NCBI GenBank assembly: GCA_036346225.1 | Contig: JARFIW010000839.1 | Location: 1 to 64,000, forward strand | Direction of reading: 5' to 3' | Source of the DNA: Platerodrilus igneus | Lineage: Eukaryota > Arthropoda > Insecta > Coleoptera > Lycidae | Length of the DNA stretch: 64,000 nt | Part shown: positions 12,601 through 27,600 of the stretch, piece by piece | Layout: every line of letters starts with the position of its first letter | Position numbering within the stretch: the stretch's first letter is position 1 | Translations under genes and position numbers: made by a program | The notes under the pieces: model-generated | Databases searched by the model: none | Told to the model about the DNA's origin: nothing | The model's input: the letters and a program-made list of their open reading frames with translations, nothing else

Positions 12601-15600
12601 TTTGTTGTGGAGAACACCAGTCTGCGGGTGAGGAGAATATCCCCGATAATGTCTAAAGCAACATTCTAATAAATTGTATGTTGGGAAGGTTTACTTCAGC
12701 CTAAGTGGTGAGGAGAATATCCTCTGAAGTGTTCCAGAACAACAACTAATTATTATTTAAAATTCCTACTGATGATGACTACATAGTGATCGAAATACGT
12801 ATCTAGTAATTCAAATATTTTTTGTGGTTAAGGGTTTTTATTCTTTTTTATTTAACTCGTGCCAACGTGTTCCTATAGATTATTACTGAGATTATTACTG
12901 AGATATTTATTAAGTTACTTTATATCACAGTAGCAGACCTCCTTCACGTATTACAAAGTTGCTGATAAATTTGAATTTCTCAGCTAACAGCATATATTAG
13001 GTACAATACTTCCCTATTATGTAAATATCTTGACCATCCTATGCTGGCAATGAAACCTGGGAGATACAACCTATATTATTAAGAATTAAATTAATTTCTT
13101 TTTACAAGATCGGACGGAATTTGCAAATCCTCCACATCTGCTACAATTAACTGTAGTGTATCTCATTTTTATTCTAATTATACAGTGTGTTAATTTAAAC
13201 AGTTTCCACCTGTAATATAAGGAAAATTAGTAAAGATATTGAAATACGATTTATGAGGTGTTAAGTAGAAGCATGAGTTAGGGGTAGTAAGATTATATCA
13301 CTTAATCAGCCCACTCACAGCCTACTCAACATTAAAATTTTAAATGACATTCTACATTTTGTACTACATTGTAATAGCTGTTGATAAACAAAGTTTTTTG
13401 TTAAAAAGATCATTAAAATTAGTCGATCCGTTCTGTAGAAATTATATAAAAGGTGTTCTATTGCACACAATAAATTTAAATTAATTAAGTTAGTTGCCTC
13501 AGGTTTTATTGTTATAGTAATTTAACTAGTCAGTATTTAGTAGTAGTTAGTACATTAAGAATGGTTTACAGTCTAGTCGCGAGAGTAGAGTTAATTTTCA
13601 TTAATGGAGCCGAGAATAAATGTGCCAGGCAAACGGCGGCCACCTTTAACCAAAGGCATCCGGATAAAAACGTCTCACACATGTACGTGCAAAAACTTGT
13701 AAGAATGTTTGTGGAATATGAATTTGTTGAAAATAAGAAACGTACAGAACCCAGATTGTTGAACGAAGAAGCACAAATTGAAGTTTTAGGACAGTTTGCA
13801 GCAAATCCTACCAGCTCAGTACGCCAGGAATCTAATCTGACAGCAATTTCAATTGGTTCAGTTTAGAAGGTGAAGCAATTACATAAAAAATAAATGTGTC
13901 GACCGGTATCTTAGGGGACACAATTATAGGTACCTTATTCATCGAAGAAAATTTAAATTGTGAAATTTATTTAAACATGCTGCAAGATACCATCGATCCT
14001 TCAATCATTGAAGCTATAAAAAATCAATATGGAAATTTGCAACTTGATGCAGGTCGGCTTTATTATGAACAGGACGGAGCCCCTTCTGATTGTGTGCTGG
14101 CCGTTTGACATTGTTGAAGGAGAGGTTTCCTAAAACAGACTATACCATTGTCTGACAAAAAACGGTGAACATTTTGCACATTTGCTATAACACCGTATTT
14201 CATAAAACCACAGGTAACGAGATTGATTAATTTAAATTTATGTACGCAATAGAACACCTCTTATTTAAACAGAATGGATCGGTCAATTTTAATGATCTTT
14301 TCAGCAAAAGACTTCGTTTTTCAGCAGCTTTACTACTATGTAGTACAAAGTGTAGGGTGCCATTTAAAATTTTAAATTTGAGTAGGCTGTGAGTGGGCTG
14401 CTAAAGTGTTATAATGTAACAACCGCTAATTCATGCTTCTTCCTTGACACCTAACAATCGCTCATAAACCGTATTTCAATACATTTACTAATTTTCTTTA
14501 TTTACAGGTGGAAATTTTTCAAATAAACACACTGTATATAAACGAGATAGTAAATCAGTTGAGTAACATTTTTCTAACTTTTCATACAGACGATGTCACA
14601 TTCTATACGTCGATACAGCCGTATGAAGAATTAGACAAAACAATTTATAGAAAGACCAACAAATAGAGCATAAACCAAGAAATGGTTATTTGAAATTAAA
14701 TACGAAAATAATAAGGCATACTGTAAAGCAATATTAACAATGTATCTAGTAACGCAAGAGTCAACTTTGCTAACTTCAAACAGTATGGAACCGCCATTGT
14801 TACTAAACCGTTTCGGCTTCTACGTATCATTTTACAAAGAGCTAAGTTATGTATAACATTTTTCCACTAAAACTCCTAGTTTTTAAAGTAGAGCACGAAA
14901 CAGCAAAAGTAACCTTTCATGCATTAATTTAGACAACGATGAATTACAGAATACGCTGGAGAAAAGAAATATTCCGCACACTACTTAATATCGAATGACG
15001 AGCTGATGTTAGAGATGCATTTATTGCAACAGTTGTATGGTTATATATATTTGAATGTTTCACCTGTATACCGAAACACGAGAATTAATATGCTATCCAC
15101 GTGCAAAAGAAGTATAATAACACCAATAATCAGCTTTAACAGAGCGAGAAACAGTTCAAACTGTATAAGCGTAAATATATGTTCAAATTTGCCAGAGATA
15201 TTCGGAAACCACCTACCGAAAATGCAGAAAAATGGTTAGAATTTACTTAATAAATAATCCGTTTAAAGTGTGCAAGAAGTTCTAAATAACGACTTTTGTG
15301 AAAACTTGAACGTCTTTATATACAGAGGAATAGCTCGAAGAGGATTTTATAGCTTTAATTATATTTGTTTTAAATAATATGACAATCTTTAACTACAACT
15401 TGAACTGACCTAGATTCCAGACTTAACTTGACACTGCAGCTGCAGGTCACAATAGATTGTAAGAAACTTATCGTTAGAATTAAGAATGTTACTTTGTATT
15501 GTATAAATAAATAAAGAAAATAGCAGACATGAGTTCTGCAGTTCCCACAAGCAATGTGACGGGCAGAGACAGCACAAATACCCTCAGGAACCCAGGATGG

Positions 15601-18600
15601 CCAGTCAGTCTCGAGGTTCACAACTTTAACATTGTTGGTTGTTTAAGCTACTCAATTTTGTTTAATGAAATGAGTGAAAGTAATTTTGATTGTTAAAAGC
15701 GTTAATGATTATAACGCAGCCATTTGTTAATTTCCATTGCAATTTCTGTTTTAAATAAATTTGTTAGAAGAGTTTTTGGAAGAAGCCTTTTTAAAAAGCC
15801 GCTGCAAGAGGTCCAAAATCTAACTGGCGCAGTTGAAAGTATCCCATAAGGGCACCAGCAAATTCAAAATCGAGAAAACTAGCGGTCTTGAATCTTTATT
15901 TTTCTACTAGAAAAACAAACAAAAGATTGGGCAGGGTACAAAATCGACCAAGCTCAAGGAAATAAAACTGATGGAACTGCAATGAAAATTTTGTAAGTTT
16001 ATTTATCCTAACCATTTTTAATCATTGGTATTAGCTAGTAAAGCAACAAAAGAATTTATATACGCATTTTTGCAGAATCTATTATTACATTTTATCGCAA
16101 TTTGTTAACGAAAAAATTTATTCAGCAAACTCATTTTTAACAAAGGAATTTATATAGGCATTTATGCACAAGTATTGCAATGTATTACAATTTATAAAGG
16201 AAACAATTTCAGCAAAGTCTAAGCCTAGAGTATAATTAGAACTCAAGTTTATGTTCAGCTTATTTCAGTAATTATTACGGAAATGATTTATTTAAAACTT
16301 GAATCTCATCACTATCTATAATTGAACACTTCAATGCAACAATTAATGAAAGTGTATAATTATAGAAGCATTTTATGTACTTATTATTAAAACGATTTAC
16401 TCAGCGAAAGTCTGAAACAAAAGCGTTCTTATACAATTTATTGTAGGAAACTATTACTGAAATAAAATTATTTTGCATCAATTTGCAAGCTCTACAAAAG
16501 GTTATAATTATACACTTAACGTAATTGCTGAGACAATTAATCAGCAGAACTCTTCAATTTAATTACAGCACTTGATAATTACATATGAAATATACTTGAA
16601 AGACAAGCGATTATTTAAATAACTAGATACCAACTTCAATAAAATCTAAAACACAGTAGATACTCAACTGAAAAATAACTATAGAATGAATTTATATAAA
16701 AAGGATGGACATGGAGAATATGCAGTTGTATCTCGACTCAATCTCGGTATACGACAAAACCAAGCAATATTAGGTATCTTTATCACCGCGTGCGAGGCAT
16801 TTTTAAAATTCTTTTACAAAGAAGGCGACATTGACCGTAACGTCATGTTTCTACGCCTAATTCTCAGCAAATTAACCGGAAGAACAATAACACTAATTGC
16901 AAACCGCGATGATCTTGAACAATGGGAGGAATTCAAACGCTTGTTGATAGTGTATTTCGACGAACAGAGAAATATCAAATACCTGGTGAGAGACCAAAAT
17001 ATACGTTTATTAAAGACAAAGATGTACGAAGAAATGGCTCTAGACACATACATCAATGCATTACCTGAACCGCTATCGGACAAAATAAGATTTCAACATC
17101 CCCAAAATTCGGGGGAAGCAATGAATATGATAGCGGAGGAATAAAACGTTATGTATTACAGAAATAGGATATATAACCTTAATGCAAAAAAAAAACTTCC
17201 CACCTATGAAAACGATACAAGTCGCGCGAAAACTACCAACATAACATAGATTTACATCCCTTAACGCACCAACGAATCAATCTCGAACGAACAATTCAAA
17301 CTTTAATAACACAAATTTCCACAACCAATTTAGTCAATTCTCTAGACCCACATTTAACTCAAACTTTACAAAACCCGTATTTACACCAAGATTTAATCAA
17401 AACGTAAGCCAATCAAGGCAAACATTTGGCGCTAATTTTAATAGAAACACACCTATGACAAATAACAACAAGAACGCGAAGAGTTATTACAAACCAACTC
17501 ATATGGACACTTCAGCTGGTAACACCAGACAAAACACAAAAATATCGCAAATTAAACCAAACTATTACCAAAAACGAAACTTCACTTCCGAAGAACTATT
17601 CCATCAAGAAGTAGAAGATTTTTACAACCCGGACGCGAATAATGACGCAACTTCGGGTAGAGACGATGAAACAAATTACGAATACCACAACCCCTATGAA
17701 AACTACGGAGAGGACGAAGAAGATGATGCGTGCTCAAATTTTCAGCTAGATCGATTCAAATACGACCAACCGTAATTAATTTAAATAACATCAATCAACA
17801 CATTTTACCCTACATAGATATACCTTACGCAGAACTCAAATTACTAATCGATACTTGATTTTCAAAAACTTTAATTAGCCCCAAAACCGTACAAAAACAT
17901 TATTTAGATTTTGGAGAAGCAGAACTCTTCAAAATCAAGACAGTCCACAAAACGACAATACACCATCTTATGGCAAACATACCCCTACCAAAAACTTTCA
18001 ACGTAAAAATGAAACACTCATTTTGCATCTTTGAATTTAACGACAAATATGACGTATTAATAGGCATGGATCTTCAAAGAAAATTAGGCGCAAACTTTGA
18101 CATAAAAAACGATTACTAAGAACGAAACACGGACATATCTCTCATTAAATTCCAAAACTGTAATATTCAAACCGATCAAAAATAACAATCAAACCCAGGA
18201 CAGAGAAACAAATAAGAGATTTAGTAAACTCAAAAACGACATAGGCATTATAAATCACATAACCTTTCAACAAAGAGTAAAAACACCCATCGCGTTAGTA
18301 CAAATAAAAGACAGTTACGCCAACACATCAATTTTAAACTTAAACGATTACCCCAATAGACGTGGAAGAAGTATATTTCAGCGAGATGGAAATCGACGAG
18401 GAATATAACAGCAATTCCAACCCTACAAGACACGATAGAATGTTAAAAGAAAATTTAATTACCATTCGTTTTAATGAGGACATTAATACCGTAGAGGAGA
18501 GAGCAATTGAGGACTTGTTTCAAATACCGAGATATATTCCATTGTGAAGGAATACCTTTAAAATTCACCAACACCGTGAAACACAACATTGAATTAACAG

Positions 18601-21600
18601 ACGATAATCCAATATTCTCCAAAGCATGCAGACTACCTCAAGCAAGTCAAGAAGGAGCAGATAGACAGGTAGCAGACCAATTGAAGCAAGATATCATGCA
18701 ACATTCAAACTCACCATGGAGCAGCCCCGTATTAATAGTACCAAATAAGTTAGATGCCTCAAGCAAACGCAAGTATAGAATGGTTATCGATTACAGAAAA
18801 CTAAATGAGAAAACTGCCGACGATAAATACCCGCTATCCAAAATTACGGAAATCTTGTACAAATTAGGAAAGTGTCAATATATTTCGACATTAGACCTCG
18901 CCTCAGGATATCACCAAGTAGAGATGGACGACAAGGACACAACCAAAACAGCTTTTAGTACACCTAAAGGACATTATGCATACAAACGCATGCCGTTTGA
19001 ATTAAAGAACGCACCCGCTACATTTCAAAGAGTAATGGACAGCATTTTAAGAGGAATACACAATGAAAAATGTCTTGTATACTTAGACGCATTATCGTAT
19101 ACTCAACATCACTGACTGAAAACATTGAAAGATTACGAGAAGTTTTTGAAAGAGTACGAAAAGCTCGTTATAAAATTCAATTAGATAAGAGTGAATTTCT
19201 GCAAAAAGAAGTAGCAATTTTAGGACACATAATAACACCTAGTGAAGTTATGCCAAACCCAGACAAAACGAACGCAATATTAAATTACACCTTACCAAAA
19301 ACTAATAAGGAAATTAAAGGATTTTCAGGATTCAGTGGTTATTACCGAAAGTTCATCAAAGGATACGCACAAATACCCGTGTCATTATCGAACTGCTTTA
19401 AGAAAGGTAATAAGATCGAACACACCCCAGAGTTTATTAAATCAGTAGATAAAATTAAATGCATCCTTACGAATCACCCTATAATATCCAGATTTTTCGA
19501 AACCATTTATACTGACAACCGACGCATCGAACGTAGCTTTAGGCCCAGTATTGAGCCAAAGAAAAGTAGGTAGCCATAAACCAATCAGCTACGCATCACT
19601 GACACTAAGTGAAACAGTATAAAAATAGAGCACAATTAAGAAAGAATTATTAGCAGTAATATGAGCAACAAAATATTTTAGGCCATATCTTTATGGAAGG
19701 AAATTCTATATATATTCCGACCATAGACCATTAGTATGGTTACGCAAACTCAAAGAACCAAATTCAAAATTACAAAGATGGAAGATTAGAAGAATATGAC
19801 TATGAAATTATATACAAAAAGGGAATTTACAACAATAATGCAGACGCACTAAGCAGAATACAAATCAACGCAATAGAGACAAAGTCGGTTATGGGCAATG
19901 TAAACGAAACAGTGATAAGAGAAGACCCAAAGGAAATAGAGACCATACACTCGACACAAAACGAAGAACCAAAAACCGTTATTAAAATTTTAAATGAAAC
20001 AATAGACACAAAACCAAATCAATTCATAGTCACCGAAGTATTAACGAACCCCAGTCTAGTGAAATATACAAAAATGGATAATAGATAAATATACCAAATT
20101 CAAATAACAAAAGATGACAACGAAGGGCTGATAATAAAAATTTGAAAGGAATATACCCCAGAGAAAAAACTTTTTTACTTTTATTTCAACACCGAACATT
20201 TAAACAAAATATTTTCAGAATTTGACATTAGATTATTTAATAATTCAGGCCCCTGAGATTATCAGATGTACACGGAAATTAATAACTTTACATGACTGAC
20301 GAAATAAATGACGTAATTCAAAATCAACACAAAGGAAAAGCCAACCATCGTGGGATCAACAAAATATTAAAACAACACATCAGAAGATATTACTTTAAAA
20401 ACAGGAAAGAACTAACCACGGATTTTATCAACCAATGCGAATTATATGACAAAGCGGAATACGACAGGTCACCCCAAAGGTACCTTTAATGTTAACTAAA
20501 ATACCCAATAAACCTTTTCAAAAACTACATGCAGATACGTTGGTAGTAGAAGCGCAAAACTTTTTGACAATTGTAGACGCATTTACGAAACTAGGCCAAG
20601 CGATACCCATTATTTAAAAAATTGGTATCCATGTAACTCGACGATTCTTATAATACTTTACATTTTATGGCACACCCGAATCAATAACTTTAGACAATGA
20701 AAGCGAATTCAAAAACGAAACAATACAAAATACCCTAGAACTTCACAAAATAGAAATTAATTTTATAACCGACAATCACCTAGAGTTAAATGGACTAATT
20801 CAAAGATTACACCTAACCTTATTAGAACAAAACAGACTATTAAGAGCAGCATACAAGAACCAGCAAATCACTAATCTAATGCCATAGGCATTGATTGCCT
20901 TCAACAACCAAATCCACTCATCAACTAATTTTACACCTCTTGAATTAACATTAGGACACTCAGATTCCCGCAGCCCCTGCGATATACATTACAACAAAGA
21001 AGTATACTAACAGTATGCTAACGATCACAAAAAGAAATTAAAAATAACTTATGATAGAATAAAAAAAATGAATTAGATAACGATAAAAGCGTATTACAAC
21101 AACCCGTAAAAAGAACGCCGATATAAATAAATTTTCAGGAAGACGAACCGTGTACTAAGGGAATTTCAAAGGTAAGAGACACAAAACGGCCCCCAGAAAT
21201 TTAGGTCCGTTTAAAATCAAGAAGATCTCAGATACGAATGTAGACGTAGTAGATAACGGAAGAATTGTAAAATACAATCACTTAAAGAATCTATGACACC
21301 CTGTGATTTCAGATGGACAACCATCACCCTTGCCGTCAACCTCCACCCAGGTAGAACGGACGACGGTGACATAATAGTGGAAGACATTAAAGACAACTCC
21401 GGTATACTGTCAATGAAATTAAGAAGTATGCAAAATACAATAAATTACTGGACATTCGCATAGAAATTTAATTTAACAGAACTAAAACATGAATTTTATA
21501 TAGTTAGAGATAATTACTACAGACTGAAACAATCAATGAACACGGCCAAATTCCGAAAAGAATACGTGATAGAAATGCTTAATTACAAAAACATAATGGA

Positions 21601-24600
21601 GAGCATCTTAAAGAACACAAACGACGAATTCACTCGATTAATACCAACACACCAAATCACCAGACAGAAAAGAGGATTTACTAGCGGACTAGGTAATATT
21701 ACAAAAACCATCACAGGTCATTTAGACAACCAAAAGCTGAACGATATGACAACGCAATACAACAAATAATTAAAAACCAAAATGACATAAAAACTATCGT
21801 TAGAAACCAAATATCCGTAACCCAGTCAACCATAATAAAATTCAATGATACATTAAGTAAATTAGTAAAAACCAAGACAGTATAACTAACAGAATATTAA
21901 CCCTTGAAAGTAACACGCAAACCACAATGCTAGGAAGATTCAACACGATATTCAATCAGATGATATTAACAATTACCATAGTTCAACAAATTTTAGCCAC
22001 ATTAGAGAACGCTGTAACATTTGCTAAACTACACACATTACATGCTAGTATAATAGAACCAATTGATTTATTAAATGAATTATAACGAATTGGATCACTT
22101 ATAACTAACAGTAAATTACCCTTTAAAGTAACGGAGGCCGACATACTTTTATTTGAAAATTGCTATAGTAAAAGGTATGTAAAGAATCATGAAATTACGT
22201 GTTTAATAGAAATTCCTATAGTAGAAATTAACTCTTATAATTAATATCATTTATTTGCTTTCCCCATGAAAGTTGCTAGCCAGTATCAAGTATTATCCCT
22301 AAAACCATGTACCTTTTCCTAAATGAACTTAGGTAAGGCTTCACAAATGAAGAGTGCAAAGAAGTGGCACCCAGGCAATATTTGTGTCAGTCGTTAACGA
22401 CGACAGCTATTCAAACGGATAGCCCTTGTGAAAGTACAACTATTAAGATTCTATAATAACTACATGAATTGCGAGTCAAAACTAGTACAAATTACAAACC
22501 TGAAAATCGAATAGTTCACGAACAACAAATGGATTGCTGTATTTCCACAAGAAGTAATAGCAACCACTTATTGCAATCAAGACGAAAATACTCTAACTTT
22601 AATTGGAAGCCAAGTAATCACAATAAAAGAATATTGCTATTTAAAGTTAAAAAGCAAAATTATTCGAGTATACCAAAACCCAGCAATAACGAAGAAATTC
22701 GCAAATCTACCCGAACTACAGTCAGGATTACACAACCCGAAGACGACGAAATTAGCAAGAAACCAATGTAACTAAAACATCTAGATCTAGACAACCTCAA
22801 CCAAGCCGTAAAGTTAATGGACAGGTACAAAGAACATTTAAACGAAGTGAAAGTGCCAAAACTACACTACGATAATATCAGTGTTTGAACAATTTTATTG
22901 ATCATTGTAATAATTTTGTTAGCTATGTATTTATTGTACAAAATGCATTTTAGATATAGAAGCAAAGAGACAAATGTTAGTAATAAGAACAAAGAAACGA
23001 AGGTAAATAAAAAATCACAAAAGATCCCTTAGAAACAATAAGTTTTAAAAATTAAGTAAAACCCTTAATTTTCATCTACGTCAAGAGGAGTTACATATCC
23101 CCCAAATCAATATATATGTATAATTAAATAGAATCACTAAAACTTAAGTTAGATGCAACAATGTATAATTGAAGGACATACTGCAAAAAGTTAATGGAAG
23201 ATTGTTACTTTGTATTGTATAAATCAATAATGAAAATAACAGACATGAGCTTTGCAGTTCCCACAAGCAATGTGAAGGGCAGGGACAGCATAAATACCCT
23301 CAGCAGACCTAGATGGCCAGTCAGTCTCGAGCTTTACAACTTTAACATTGTTGGTTGTTCAAGTTACTGAATTTTGTTTAATTAAAGTAGTGAACGTAAT
23401 TTTGATTGTTAAAAGCGTTAATGAATATAACGCAACCATTTGTTAACTTCCATAGTAATTTCTGTTTTATATAAATTTGTTAAAAGAGATTTTGGATGAA
23501 GCCCTTTTAAAAAGCCGTTCCAAGAGGCCCAAAATCTAACTGGCGCCGCGAATTAAATATTAGTAGTAAAAATTAACCTGCATCTTTAGTTAACCCAAAT
23601 CCAAAGTTTGGGTGCTGTACGTGTAGTGTTCTTGCTTAAAAGAACTGAGAAACTTAACAAGTTAATCGAAAAAATAGAATCAAACCATGAAACCTTTTTC
23701 CCAATATTTTTTATAATGTTTGAAAACAATTATCACAACGAAAATGACTCGTCGAGTTGGTTTTTGTTTTCGGCAATAAAACACTACATCCGTACACAAT
23801 TTCTTGTTGGTATGGAGAATTCAAACGTGGACGGATTAGATACTTATACGAACCTGAAAATAAACGTATGTTGCTTGTTTGTGTGTTCCAGGACAAAGAA
23901 AAGCCGACAAAAAGCGTTCGTTCTTGACGTGTATCCAAAAAGATGGTCGCAACATTTGTCTCGAAAACAGGTCATGTAGTAACAAATCCTCTACATCAAA
24001 GAACTTGTCGATTGGTATACAACGATTCGTTTTTAGTAAGTCATCGCGGAGCTTCAAAAAAACCAACCCCAAACCACGAATCAATCTCCACCAAGGCAAT
24101 GCAAGTTTGTACAACGCATGTAGAACAATTGATAGGCCATCTACTGTGCAGTCAAGACCTAAGCACCAACAATTGCTATACATTTTTGAAAATCAATTAC
24201 AAGCTGTTTGGTCAAATGTTGCAGCAGTCGACAGAAGAATCAGTCGATGCCTTCAAAAATGTTATTTTGACTGTACCAACAAACAAGTGCCAGAACTGCT
24301 TCTAGAATTGGTTCGAGCGCATGCAGAGGTGCACTAGTCTTCGTGAAGAATACTGCAAAAAACAGTAAAGTCTTTAAAAGTTACTTACTGTTTTATAGTC
24401 TAGCTCATTATGTTAAACTTAAGAAGCAGAACTCGCATTATTGTAAAAGTTTGAAAAATAAAAAAATTATGAATGTGGGTTTTTCTCAATTAGGTACGGA
24501 ATGAATACCAGGTTTATGTCACGATTATCGGAATTTTCCTACAGCAAATACAACTCTAACTTCTTAGTAAGTTTTGCATTATTTCTGAGAAGTTGGGAAA

Positions 24601-27600
24601 TACTTAACACGATAGAGTACTCCATGCTGACTTTCTGCTGCTCTGTATTACTGAATAGTATAAGAACCACGTGTTTATTTTATGAATTACACCGATATAT
24701 GCCTGAGAAAGAAACACTTATATCTATTTTGATTAAAAAAATGTCAACGCTATCTCAAATTGTGCAACACACACATACCCAACATAAAATTTTTGCAAGG
24801 CAAATACCTTTAACAAACTGTTTAATTTACTTTTGCGAGCAGCAAAATATACTGTAATGCATTCGCGCTGCTTTACGTAAAACAGATAGAAAAGTGGAAA
24901 AAAAAATTTGAACAAGCAGAAATAATGCAGATGTACCCTGTATATTATTTCACCAATAAAGGTGATATTTAAGCAAGATAACGCTACAGCATTTTGTGTT
25001 TCTATTAAGGGAATTTAGGTAGTAATCTTACACCACAAAATCAGAAATCTACCATTTTGTACAGTATATATAGTTGAACGAAACTCAGATCAGCAAATTA
25101 TTTTAAAAGCACAAAGAAACTGGCTCCAAGATTGTGCATACGTATCCAAATACAAATGCACAATAATGGGTAATTACGGTAGCTAGTTTGAGTAAACATG
25201 CCAATTACAACAGTAAATTTTCATAGCGTAATTGTTATTTATATTGCATACAATTAATTACCTCATAGAAGGGGAAGTTTCTATACTATTCAGTAAAAAT
25301 GGTTAAATTTAAAATGACGTGGATACAAAGGTAGTCACACTTACATAGCAACCAGATAAGATAGATGTAATATTGATACAATCTAATTATGTAATTCATA
25401 TTTAGTCGATGACAGTTGAATTTGCAAATATCACGTTATATACTGTGGTAGCAGACTTAATAATAATAAACAATGTAAAATGTCTTAATGTAAGCACTTG
25501 CAGACAGCAGAAGTCATACCATAACAATAGTCACGCATTTTTCACGTATTCTAATGAAAGCTCGGTAAAAGTAGCCGTAATACAATGATATATCCTTCTA
25601 AGGCATCAAATATATGGAGAGAAATGACAAGAACTAGACGGAAACAAAGAATTAGTTACTCGCAAACCGGTTACTAGAATATAAATAAAAGATGATCTCT
25701 GATAGGGTAATGGAGTAGACTCCATGGGCTATGGGAATAACTAAAGGGAGTTAAGCGTGGCGATATGCGCGCATCAACCGACAACGACCTAATAACAAAA
25801 ATGGAAATTTAGACAGATTTGTTTCAAACCAACAAACGTTGGAAATAAATTATCTGTGGCAAAACGAGCTTAAACCTGGCTCAGTAAAAATCTCTAATCG
25901 GACTGACATTTAGTTTTAAGCTTTGATAACTGTTTATGTATTTTATTTGTATTTCTTGGTTGCGTTTATGAATTTAGATTATTATGATAAGCATTGCAGA
26001 AATTGAGAAACGTCCGTCCGGGTAACGTAGTGTAAGGTTTATGTTATTACAAAAACGAATTTAAATTTGAATAGAACATTTGACGATCTAACGAAATAAG
26101 TGTCGTTGTGTATTGTGATTGATCGAAGATGAATTTATTTTAGCAAGCAGTTGTGTAAATTTATGTAATGTAGAAGTTGTTTATACCAATGGTTGGCAAA
26201 TTTTATGACTACTGTGATGAAATGGCATTAGGTGACGCAGAGGGACGAAGGTGTTTGTTATCTTTTTTAGAGTATAGATTGGTTATGAAAAGAAATCCAT
26301 TCCATCAAGAGGTCGACATAATTAGAATTCACTTGTAAATCTCGTCTTCCAAAGGATCGTACTATAAACAGGACGATTTTGCACTCATAAATTAAAACAG
26401 TACTAAAATTCTTTCAGCGTGAGTATTTATGGTATCGTAGCTTGGGAATTTTAACTTCTTTAATATTTTTCTAACTTACCAATTTGTTTACATAGGGATT
26501 CACTCCTGTACTACTGTAGTTAGCCGGTGCACCTTTGATTTGTTGCGGAATTCCGTCCCTTCAAGGCATTTCAAAATATAGACATCTAACGATTTCTTCA
26601 CCCGTAGCAAAACTTTCAAAATTTGCTGATATACTCTGTTACTCGGTATCATTTGCAAGAGGAAATCCGTGAAATGTTAATAATTAGCACGAGAATTCAA
26701 TATGGATTTAGTAAGGGATGGAAATGGCAAATATAGGGTTAGAAAATTATTTTGGTGAAATAATGAATATGCTGCATCAACTCGAAACCCCTCTTCTTGA
26801 ATTCGATTGCATATGACAAGAATCTTTCAAGTACCTAATCCACTCATTCACAGACAGGAAAAAAGCGTATTCGTATACATCAATAGTTTGGTTGATTGGT
26901 ATGTAATATATCAATTCTGGTTAAATAGGAAATACTGATGCGAATAAGAGAATGCCTCTATCTGATACTGTTAGCTCCAACAATGCTCATACACCATTGA
27001 TAATAACATTAGAACTGAAATCTATTAGTTTAAGACAATGCGATTATTTAATATACGCATCAAAATATCTTTCATCTTTGGTGGTTATTTCCTTATTTCC
27101 GAATATAACAATTAGCGCCGTTTAATATTTATATGTAAAATAAAAGGAGAGATTTAATTTAATACAGTAAGGATTTGATTAGAATAGTAAACTAACAAAG
27201 GGCAAGATGGGAGATCTAGAAACTAGTAAGAACTAACAGGAGTGAATTAGTATCAGACATGTACTCACCATCTTGTCTACCAGCAGTGTTACTAATGTAA
27301 TTTCGTAGCTTGTTTGTACAATGTTGCAATACAGCTTATTGGGACTTATCCAATGCGAATGATCCCTCCCAGTCTCCGTTTGAAGTTAATTGGATTTTCT
27401 TAATTTTTTTCGGTAGCTCAGAGTGTTATCAATAAATTAGCAATAATATTAAGCTCTATTACATCTTTATATTGAATGAATTTTAATAATGACTATCCGT
27501 TACAATATAGTTTACCGAGTTCCATTATTATGATCAAATTCAAAATAACTTTTTAATTTCACCTCAAAAAATCATGTTTTGATAATAACTCCCCTGTAGC

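Larger units (their letters stand above)
10605..12880 (+). mobile_element. Penelope-like element, copy B, with tandem pseudo-LTRs and an internal insertion
   Basis: The upstream pseudo-LTR is 10605-10850 and the downstream one about 12513-12880. They share GTCTAAAGCAACATTCTA, TTGTATGTTGGGAAGG and TTTTTTGTGGTTAAGGG in the same orientation. The RT lies between (10840-11768), interrupted by frameshifts. At 11769 the match to copy A stops, and it resumes at about 12513 in the 3' region (GCAAGAATAATTT). The intervening 744 bp is foreign and carries a Crypton-like exon. The RT C-terminus and nuclease are missing. Confidence 0.75.
13183..14534 (+). mobile_element. TIR DNA transposon, DUF4817/mariner type, decayed
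   Basis: The ends are CAGTGTGTT... and ...AACACACTG, each flanked by TA, the target duplication of the Tc1/mariner group. The terminal inverted repeats extend about 180-190 bp with roughly 80-85% similarity (13183-13370 against 14345-14534). Both contain CCACCTGTAA, AAATTAGTAAA and CAGCCCACTCACAGCCTACTCAA or their complements. Transposase fragments lie between them. The element is non-autonomous now. Confidence 0.8.
15373..23541 (+). mobile_element. errantivirus-like (Ty3/gypsy) LTR element with env, heavily decayed
   Basis: About 8.2 kb. The two LTRs match at about 88% by eye over their last 340 bp. Order: LTR, tRNA-Ser-type primer site, gag, protease, RT, RNase H, integrase, env, LTR. This is the order of insect errantiviruses such as 17.6/297. 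Every reading frame is interrupted, and the catalytic protease and RT motifs are damaged. The LTR divergence marks an old insertion. It lies in the large aminopeptidase intron, antisense to that gene. Confidence 0.85.
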
